Shown in pieces: positions 58,863 to 64,000 of a stretch of 64,000 nucleotides of DNA. The stretch lies in assembly GCF_014640115.1 (NCBI RefSeq), contig NZ_BMGI01000001.1, forward strand, positions 394,501 to 458,500. The letters run 5' to 3'. Each line of letters begins with the position of its first letter. The stretch's first letter is position 1. Origin of the DNA: Sinisalibacter lacisalsi (GTDB taxonomy: Bacteria; Pseudomonadota; Alphaproteobacteria; Rhodobacterales; Rhodobacteraceae). The translations under genes were made by a program, and so were the position numbers. The notes beneath the pieces are model-generated. The model ran no database searches and was not told where the DNA came from. It worked only from the letters and a program-made list of their open reading frames with translations.

Positions 58863-59594
58863 CTAGAACGGTAGGATCATGTCGGTGATCTGCTGGCCGA
58901 TCCGCGGCTGCTGCATATCGGTGATCTGGCCGCGTCCGCCGTAGGAAATCCGGGCCGAAGCGATCTTGTCATAGGGGATTTCGTTCTGCCGCGAGATATC
59001 GGCCGGGCGCACGTAGCCCGAAACGAGCAATTCGCGCAGCTCATAGTTCACGCGCACCTCCTGGCTGCCTTCGATCTGCAGGATGCCGTTCGGCAGTTTG
59101 CCGACGACGGTGGCCGCAACCCGCAGCGTCAGTTTTTCGTTTCTCCTGGTCGTTCCGTTGCCGGATGCGCTGCCGGCGGAACTGGTCGAAACGCCGGGGG
59201 TCAGGTCGATCTCGGCGAGCGGGCCCAGGGCATCGATGCCCAGGAAACCACCGATGCTCATTTCTTCCGATCCTTGCCGCCCGCGAGACGAGCTGGCCGA
59301 AACCTCGGCCTTCTCGTCGATCTCGATCACCACGGTGAGGATATCGCCGGCCTCCTGCGCCCGTCGATCCCCAAGGAGGGATTGCCGGCCCGCGGCCCAG
59401 AGCGAGGATTCGTCGGTATCGCGGCGCGAGGCGATGCTGCGCGGCAGCGGCAGCGTGCTCATGGCTTGCGCCTCGCGCGTGCTTTCGATGCCTGTCATTG
59501 TCGGTGGGCGGCCCAGATCGTTCAGCCGTTGTTCGCAGCCGGAAACCAGCAGGATGCAGGCCAGGCTGATGGCGGGCAGGGGGGTGAGTTTCAT
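58863..59594 (-). CDS. flgH: Flagellar L-ring protein FlgH (lipoprotein)
   Basis: FlgH forms the outer-membrane L-ring. The 243-aa precursor has a lipoprotein signal with lipobox LVSGC (Cys20) and the family regions SLWAAGRQSLLGDRRAQEAGDILTVVIEIDEKA (in parts: SLLGDRRA, DILTVVIEID), RRNEKLTLRVAATVVGKLPNG and the GYVRPADIS stretch. It lies in the minus-strand run flgB-flgC-fliE-fliQ-flgF-flgG-flgA-flgH. FlgI, its partner ring, is at 43.2 kb. Confidence 0.95.
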   Translation of the reverse strand: MKLTPLPAISLACILLVSGCEQRLNDLGRPPTMTGIESTREAQAMSTLPLPRSIASRRDTDESSLWAAGRQSLLGDRRAQEAGDILTVVIEIDEKAEVSASSSRGRQGSEEMSIGGFLGIDALGPLAEIDLTPGVSTSSAGSASGNGTTRRNEKLTLRVAATVVGKLPNGILQIEGSQEVRVNYELRELLVSGYVRPADISRQNEIPYDKIASARISYGGRGQITDMQQPRIGQQITDMILPF

Positions 59595-59626
59595 TCGGAC
59601 CTCTCGATTGGCAGGTATGAGACGGA

Positions 59627-60049
59627 TCAGGGATTGACGATGACGGTGCCATCGGCGCGCACCCGGCCGGTAACGGTGTGACGTGACGCCAGATTCATCA
59701 CCCGAAGCCTGTCACCGAGGCCGGCGCGCCCGAGCGCACGGCCCTCGGCGATGATCTCGAGCCCGGATTGCTGATACAGGAGGGTGACGATCTGGTTGCG
59801 GTCGATGAGTGCGGGCGGGCCCACTTCGCCTGACAGGATCGGTCGCCCCGCGTAGAGCGCGACCCGCGCCTCCAGCCCCACCACCTCGTCGACCGAGCTG
59901 TAGGCGCCGGGAGTCTCGGCGTCGGACAGGCGCAGGTCCGCCGGGGTCAGAACCGATTGCGCCCGCAGCGTCCGCGCTGCGATCACGGTTTCGGCCGTTG
60001 CGGGCAGCGCCAGCGCAGCGCACAGGGGAAGAAGCAGCGCCAGTTTCAT
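59627..60049 (-). CDS. flgA: P-ring assembly protein FlgA
   Basis: FlgA is the periplasmic chaperone for FlgI. The 140-aa precursor is a short form with a signal peptide (LALLLPLCAALALPATAE, residues 2-19) and the SAF-like domain (VIAARTLRAQSVLTPADLRL, GRPILSGEVGPPALIDRNQIV). The N-terminal domain of longer FlgA proteins is absent, as is common in Rhodobacterales. Its ATG shares one base with the flgG stop (TGATG) and it precedes flgH by 32 bases. Confidence 0.92.
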   Translation of the reverse strand: MKLALLLPLCAALALPATAETVIAARTLRAQSVLTPADLRLSDAETPGAYSSVDEVVGLEARVALYAGRPILSGEVGPPALIDRNQIVTLLYQQSGLEIIAEGRALGRAGLGDRLRVMNLASRHTVTGRVRADGTVIVNP

Positions 60050-60834
60050 CAGCGCACCTGTGTCGTGGCGGCGAGCATCTGGTCGGCGGCGGTGATGACC
60101 TTCGAGTTCAGCTCGTAGCCGCGCTGGGCCTCGATCAACTCGGTGATCTCCTTCACCGCGTCGACCGAGCTCTGCTCGCGGTAGCCCTGGCGCAACGTGC
60201 CGAGGCCGTCATCGCCGGGCACGCCGATGAGGGGCGGGCCAGAGGCTTCGGTTTCGAGGAAGTTGTTGGAGCCTATCGCCTCGAGCCCCTGTTCGTTGGT
60301 GAACTGGGTGAGGGTGATCTGGCCGATCAACTGCGCCTCGACCTCGTTGTTGAAATAGGCATAGATCTCGCCGTCGGCATTGATCGTGATGGCGCGGGTT
60401 TCCACCGGGATGGTGATCTCGGGCACCACAGGGAAGCCGTCTGATGTCACGATCAGGCCCTCGCCGTTGCGCTTGAGGCCACCGTCTCGGGTATAGGCGG
60501 CGTTGCCCGCAGGCAGGGCGATTTCGAAGTATCCGCGGCCCTCGATGGCAATGTCGAGATCGCCGCCGGTCTGGGCCAGCGCGCCTTGCTGGATCTGCAT
60601 CGAAACCGCAGCCGGTCGCACGCCGAGGCCAAGCTGCACCCCGGTCGGCAGCACCGTGCCGTCGTTGGCGTTGATCGTGCCGGGGCGCGTCATCTGCTGG
60701 TAATGCAGATCGGAAAATTCCGCGCGGCGGGCGTTGTAGCCCGTCGTCGACATGTTGGCGAGGTTGTTCGAGATCGTCTCGACCCGCATCTGCTGGGCCA
60801 GCATCCCGGTCGCGGCGATTTTCAGGGCGCGCAT
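60049..60834 (-). CDS. flgG: Distal rod protein FlgG
   Basis: FlgG makes up the distal rod. The 261-aa protein shows the rod-hook N-terminus (MRALKIAATGMLAQQMRVETISNNLANMSTTGYNARR, in parts: KIAATGMLAQQ, ISNNLANMSTTGYN), the IEGRGYFEI stretch in the centre, and the C-terminal helix ITELIEAQRGYELNSKVITAADQML. The length is standard. It follows flgF by 18 bases and is coupled to flgA. Confidence 0.95.
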   Translation of the reverse strand: MRALKIAATGMLAQQMRVETISNNLANMSTTGYNARRAEFSDLHYQQMTRPGTINANDGTVLPTGVQLGLGVRPAAVSMQIQQGALAQTGGDLDIAIEGRGYFEIALPAGNAAYTRDGGLKRNGEGLIVTSDGFPVVPEITIPVETRAITINADGEIYAYFNNEVEAQLIGQITLTQFTNEQGLEAIGSNNFLETEASGPPLIGVPGDDGLGTLRQGYREQSSVDAVKEITELIEAQRGYELNSKVITAADQMLAATTQVR

Positions 60835-60852
60835 GTCGGCTCCTTTCAGATG

Positions 60853-61572
60853 TTACTTCGCCAGGGTCTGGATCATGCCCCGGATGCGCTCGTCTTCGCG
60901 TTCGAGGAATGCCTGGCCCTGTTCATAGGCGCGCTGGATCTCGATCATGCGGGCCAGTTCGCCGATCGGATCGACGTTGGAAGACTCGAGATAGCCCTGC
61001 AGGATCACTGCCCCCCCGATCACCGGCTGGGCCCCGCCCGGCGCCTCGAACCGGACGCCATCGCGATGGCGCATGTCATTCGGGTCGTTGGGTAGCCAGA
61101 GGCCGATCTCGGCAAGCGGCTGACCATCGGCGGACATCGTGCCATCGGCGGCGATGGAGATGGCGGCGGCATCGGCGGGCACGAAAACGGGAGCGCCGCC
61201 CGCGTCGAGCAGGCGGTGGCCATCGAGGGTGACCAGCTCGCCCTCGGGCGAGGGGGTGAAGGCGCCGGCGCGGGTGAGCATCGGCCCGCCCAGGCCCTCG
61301 ATCATGAAAAAGCCCTCCCCCTCGATCGCGAGATCGAAAGTGCCGCCGGTCTGGGTAAGCGGGGCCTGGTCAAGCCGGGTGTCGCGCACATTGGCGGTGG
61401 CCATCGAGAGCGAGGGGTCGCCGGGGGCCAGCGCCTTGACGAATTCCGAAAAGATCACCCCTTCCCGGCGGAATCCGGTAGTGGAGGCATTGGCGATGTT
61501 GTTGGCCACGGCCCGCATTTCGGTCATCAGACCGGATTGGCGGGTGAGGGTGGTGTAGCTGGCGTTGTCCAT
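60853..61572 (-). CDS. flgF: Proximal rod protein FlgF
   Basis: FlgF is a proximal rod protein. The 239-aa sequence has the N-terminal motif TRQSGLMTEMRAVANNIANASTTGFRREG (in parts: MRAVANNIANASTTGF), the central IEGEGFFMIEG, and a C-terminal ARMIEIQRAYEQGQAFLERED helix. It is close to flgG, as usual. It follows fliQ by one base and precedes flgG by 18. Confidence 0.94.
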   Translation of the reverse strand: MDNASYTTLTRQSGLMTEMRAVANNIANASTTGFRREGVIFSEFVKALAPGDPSLSMATANVRDTRLDQAPLTQTGGTFDLAIEGEGFFMIEGLGGPMLTRAGAFTPSPEGELVTLDGHRLLDAGGAPVFVPADAAAISIAADGTMSADGQPLAEIGLWLPNDPNDMRHRDGVRFEAPGGAQPVIGGAVILQGYLESSNVDPIGELARMIEIQRAYEQGQAFLEREDERIRGMIQTLAK

Positions 61573-61573
61573 C

Positions 61574-61846
61574 TCAGCTTCCGGCGATCAGGGGCACGAT
61601 GGTGCCTTGAAAAAAACTGATCAGGGTTTCGGTCATGAAGCCCATCGACAGCCAGAACACCGCGAGCATGGCAGCAACCTTCGGCACGAAGGTGAGCGTC
61701 ATCTCCTGGATCGAGGTCAGCGCCTGGAACAGGCCAACGGTGATGCCGGCCACCAGTGCCACCGTGAGCACGGGGAGCGAAATGATAACCGCGTTCCAAA
61801 GCCCGGCCCGCAAGGTGTCGTAGAATAGGATCTCGTTCATGATCAC
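61574..61846 (-). CDS. fliQ: Flagellar export protein FliQ
   Basis: FliQ is the small two-helix subunit of the FliPQR pore. The 90-aa protein has two hydrophobic segments and the family stretch LPVLTVALVAGITVGLFQALTSIQEMTLTFVPK (in parts: VGLFQALTSIQEMTL). The first ATG (61846) overlaps the fliE stop as ATGA; a second ATG two codons inside is also possible. It precedes flgF directly. Confidence 0.95.
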   Translation of the reverse strand: MIMNEILFYDTLRAGLWNAVIISLPVLTVALVAGITVGLFQALTSIQEMTLTFVPKVAAMLAVFWLSMGFMTETLISFFQGTIVPLIAGS

Positions 61847-62136
61847 ACCGGCATCCTGAGAATTTCCTGGTAAGCCTCGACGACCTTGTTGCGGACCGTC
61901 ACCGCCGTTTCCACCGCCAGCTCGGTTTGCGTCAGGGCCTGCACCAGCGCATGCGGATCGGCGTTGCCGCTCATCGCCGCTTTCGCCACCGCATCACCCT
62001 GTTCAAGGGTTGCGGCGAAGTCCTGCGCCGTTTTGGCGAAGGCTTCGGCTGCGCCGCCACCCGGCTGCGCGTTCGGCGCAGTGGCGGGTTTCGTTACCGC
62101 GTAGGCTTGTGCGGCCAGGGTCGATTTCACGTCCAT
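61843..62136 (-). CDS. fliE: Hook-basal body protein FliE
   Basis: FliE joins the MS-ring to the rod. The 97-aa protein has a variable N-terminus and the conserved C-terminal half (FAATLEQGDAVAKAAMSGNADPHALVQALTQTELAVETAVTVRNKVVEAYQEILRMPV, of which key parts are ALTQTELAVE and VVEAYQEILRMPV). It sits between flgC and fliQ, in the usual flgB-flgC-fliE-fliQ order, and overlaps fliQ by four bases. Confidence 0.94.
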   Translation of the reverse strand: MDVKSTLAAQAYAVTKPATAPNAQPGGGAAEAFAKTAQDFAATLEQGDAVAKAAMSGNADPHALVQALTQTELAVETAVTVRNKVVEAYQEILRMPV

Positions 62137-62145
62137 TCATCCCTC

Positions 62146-62538
62146 CTATTTCCGGAGCAGATCGAGCAGGCTGCGCGACATTTGCCGGGTCTGCTCGAAG
62201 ATCTTGAGGTTCGCCTCGTAACTGCGTTGCGCTTCGCGCGCGTCGGCGATCTCGACCACGAGATCGACGTTGGAGCCTTCGTAGTAACCGCTGTCATCCG
62301 CCATCGGATGCGATGGGTCGTAGATCCTTGGCAGGGCGCTGCGGTCGAGCCACACCGCGCCGGTTTCGACCAGCCCGGTGCGCCGCCCTGCCTCGAGCAT
62401 CTCCTCGAAGGCCACGATCTTGCGGCGGTAGCCCGGCGTATCGGCATTGGCGATGTTTTCGGATGTATGACGCAGCCGGTTGGCCTGTGCCTGCATGCCG
62501 CTCATCGCGGTTTTGACGGAAGAAAGCAGATCGCTCAT
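62146..62538 (-). CDS. flgC: Proximal rod protein FlgC
   Basis: FlgC is a proximal rod protein. The 130-aa protein shows the rod N-terminus (AMSGMQAQANRLRHTSENIANADTPGYRRK, in parts: RHTSENIANADTPGYRRK), the variable centre, and the C-terminal VDLVVEIADAREAQRSYEANLKIFEQTRQM (in parts: EAQRSYEANLKIFEQTR). It follows flgB by two bases and precedes fliE by nine. Confidence 0.95.
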   Translation of the reverse strand: MSDLLSSVKTAMSGMQAQANRLRHTSENIANADTPGYRRKIVAFEEMLEAGRRTGLVETGAVWLDRSALPRIYDPSHPMADDSGYYEGSNVDLVVEIADAREAQRSYEANLKIFEQTRQMSRSLLDLLRK

Positions 62539-62540
62539 GG

Positions 62541-62933
62541 TCAGCCCCGCCCGCTGACGGCCGTGCGCAGGATCTTCAACGCCGAACCGTAAACCGCGAG
62601 CGCGCGATCGTGCGCGCTCTTGGCCCGCGTCGCGGCGAAGATTTCCTGCTCGATGGAGACGTTGTTGCCATTGGGCGACGCGGCGTCCGGCCTGTGAACC
62701 ATGCCGATTTGCGCGGCGTTGATCGAGGTGCCGTCAATGAAATGGCCAGCGCGGGTGGCGCGCAGATCGCCTGTGCGCGCGTTGCGATAGCTCTCCGAGA
62801 ATTCGGCCAGATCCATCGCGCGGTAGCCCGGCGTGTCGGCATTCGCCACGTTGCGGGCGATGACGGATTGGCGCTGGGCCGCATGCCTCGCTAGGGCCTG
62901 CGCCATTGAAAAGATCTCGAGTTTCTCGAACAT
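62541..62933 (-). CDS. flgB: Proximal rod protein FlgB
   Basis: FlgB is a proximal rod protein. I take the ATG at 62933 after GGGAGAAG, giving 130 aa (MFEKLEIFSMAQALARH start); the open frame nine codons longer has no better site. Conserved parts are VIARNVANADTPGYRAMD and a C-terminal coil ending in LAVYGSALKILRTAV. It is the first gene of the minus-strand rod operon and diverges from fliI across a 90-base gap with a CtrA-like site. Confidence 0.94.
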   Translation of the reverse strand: MFEKLEIFSMAQALARHAAQRQSVIARNVANADTPGYRAMDLAEFSESYRNARTGDLRATRAGHFIDGTSINAAQIGMVHRPDAASPNGNNVSIEQEIFAATRAKSAHDRALAVYGSALKILRTAVSGRG

Positions 62934-62956
62934 CGGGGCTTCTCCCTCGACCGCGT

Positions 62957-62971
62957 TCAACCAAGGCTTAA
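62957..62971. promoter_or_regulatory. CtrA-like site between divergent flgB and fliI
   Basis: TCAA-CCAAGGC-TTAA, one mismatch from TTAA-N7-TTAA, lies 24 bases before the flgB start and 52 before fliI. It may control both units. Confidence 0.4.
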
Positions 62972-63022
62972 CCCTGATTCCTTTAGAAACGGTTTCAGGC
63001 CGCGGACGAGAGGAGAAATGGC

Positions 63023-64000
63023 ATGGTGCAGATCGGATTCGACAAGCTCGCCGCCGAGATCGGGGCGATCAGATCGACCCACGACATGGGCCGCGTCTCG
63101 CGCATCGGGCGCGGCACGATCGAGGTTGCCGGCCTCGGGCACGTGGCCGCGCAGGGTGACGTGGTGGAAATCGACACGCCGGCCCATGCCGTGCGGCGGG
63201 GCGAGGTGCTCAACCTGGCGCAGGACGAGGTCACGATCCTGCCGGATGGCGACGTCGAGGGGCTTCAGATCGGCGCTGCGGTCACCCTGATCGGGCCAAG
63301 CCAGATCGCGCCCGACGACAGCTGGATCGGCCGGGTGATCGACCCGATGGGCAAGGCGATGGATGGCCGGCCGATCTTTCGCGGCCTCGAGGCGCGCCCC
63401 TTGCGGGGCGTGCCGATGAACCCGACCGAGCGGCGCGTTCTGGGCGCCCGGCTCGAAACCGGGCTCGCGGTGTTCAACACGCTCTTGCCGGTCGTCCGCG
63501 GCCAGAGAATCGGTCTTTTCGCCGGCTCCGGGGTGGGCAAATCAACCCTGCTCGCCAAGCTCGCGCGAGGGGTGCATGCCGATGTTGTCGTGATCGCGTT
63601 GATCGGCGAGCGGGGGCGGGAGGTTCGTGAATTCATCGAGCGGGTGCTGGGCTCGGACGGGATGCGCCGGTCGGTGGTGGTGGCGGCCACGTCTGACCAG
63701 TCGCCGCTCCTGCGCCGGCGCTGCGGGTGGACCGCGATGGCGGTAGCCGAGCACTTCCGCGATCAGGGCAAACACGTCCTGTTCCTGGCGGATTCGGTCA
63801 CCCGTTTTGCCGAAGCGCACCGCGAGATCGCCCTGGCAGCGGGCGAAGGCGGCGCGCTGCGTGGATTCCCGCCGTCGACCACGCACCAGATCACCGCGCT
63901 TTGCGAACGCGCCGGGCCCGGGGTTGGCACCTCCGGCGATATCACCGCGGTGTTTTCGGTTCTGGTCGCCGGGTCCGACATGGAAGAGCCGGTGGCCGAT
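63023..64000 (+). CDS. fliI: Flagellar export ATPase FliI (partial, runs off the right edge)
   Basis: FliI is the ATPase of the flagellar type III export system, related to the F1-ATPase beta subunit. The ATG at 63023 follows AGGAGAAATGGC, and 326 codons are in the window without a stop. Seen in order: an N-terminal beta-barrel domain (MGRVSRIGRGTIEVAGLG), the Walker A loop FAGSGVGKSTLLAK near residue 173, the IGERGREVREF motif, the Walker B stretch VLFLADSVTRFAEAHRE, and GFPPSTTHQITALCERAG. About 110-120 residues of the usual 440 are missing at the C-terminus because of the window edge. It diverges from flgB. Confidence 0.95.
   Translation, partial: MVQIGFDKLAAEIGAIRSTHDMGRVSRIGRGTIEVAGLGHVAAQGDVVEIDTPAHAVRRGEVLNLAQDEVTILPDGDVEGLQIGAAVTLIGPSQIAPDDSWIGRVIDPMGKAMDGRPIFRGLEARPLRGVPMNPTERRVLGARLETGLAVFNTLLPVVRGQRIGLFAGSGVGKSTLLAKLARGVHADVVVIALIGERGREVREFIERVLGSDGMRRSVVVAATSDQSPLLRRRCGWTAMAVAEHFRDQGKHVLFLADSVTRFAEAHREIALAAGEGGALRGFPPSTTHQITALCERAGPGVGTSGDITAVFSVLVAGSDMEEPVAD

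Overview
The window is GC-rich and densely coded, with many translationally coupled genes and no sign of insertion sequences, tRNA or rRNA genes, or CRISPR arrays. The flagellar gene set and order (flgE-flgK-flgL-flgI, fliP/fliN/fliH/fliF, fliL-motE-motA, flhA-fliR-flhB, flgH-flgA-flgG-flgF-fliQ-fliE-flgC-flgB next to fliI), the CtrA-like TTAA-N7-TTAA sites and the ptsN-linked glycosyltransferase genes all point to an alphaproteobacterium of the Rhodobacterales type. This assignment is inferred from gene content and order. No phylogeny could be run.

Region 1 (1-21852) is a sulfur-oxidation locus. A plus-strand operon dsrA-B-E-F-H-C-M-K-L-J-O-P-[trpD2-like]-N encodes the reverse dissimilatory sulfite reductase pathway. 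dsrEFH, dsrL and dsrN are present and no dsrD is seen, which fits the oxidative direction. Divergent from dsrA lies a four-gene coupled unit: a TauD/TfdA-type Fe(II)/2-oxoglutarate dioxygenase, two small unknown proteins, and the first codons of a siroheme synthase (cysG). After dsrN come tusA and a dsrE2-like gene on the minus strand, a single-cysteine ArsR regulator, soeABC (cytoplasmic sulfite to sulfate) and an Mrp/ApbC Fe-S carrier. Read together, sulfane sulfur passes TusA/DsrE2 to DsrEFH to DsrC. DsrAB with DsrL releases sulfite, DsrMKJOP exchanges electrons with the quinone pool, and SoeABC finishes to sulfate. Siroheme for DsrAB would come from CysG and be amidated by DsrN. Similar ATTC-N8-RRAT dyads upstream of dsrA/tauD and of soeA suggest one persulfide-responsive regulon.

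Region 2 (21972-23910) is housekeeping: a short RNase D, a long-form ribosome hibernation factor and PtsN.

Region 3 (23915-34223) is a surface-polysaccharide locus: a double-domain sulfotransferase, four glycosyltransferases, GalU, a CMP-Kdo synthetase, CysQ and a KpsM-like ABC exporter permease. Sulfotransferase plus CysQ suggests a sulfated glycan.

Region 4 (34287-38224) holds tyrosine catabolism (fumarylacetoacetase, homogentisate dioxygenase), a DapB-like reductase lacking the usual His-His motif, and a small haem-copper-oxidase-like membrane protein.

Region 5 (38373-64000) is the flagellar cluster, cut at the right edge inside fliI. It includes several poorly characterised accessory genes (an 810-residue exported protein, a second FliL-like protein, a lytic transglycosylase, a FliJ-like coiled coil).
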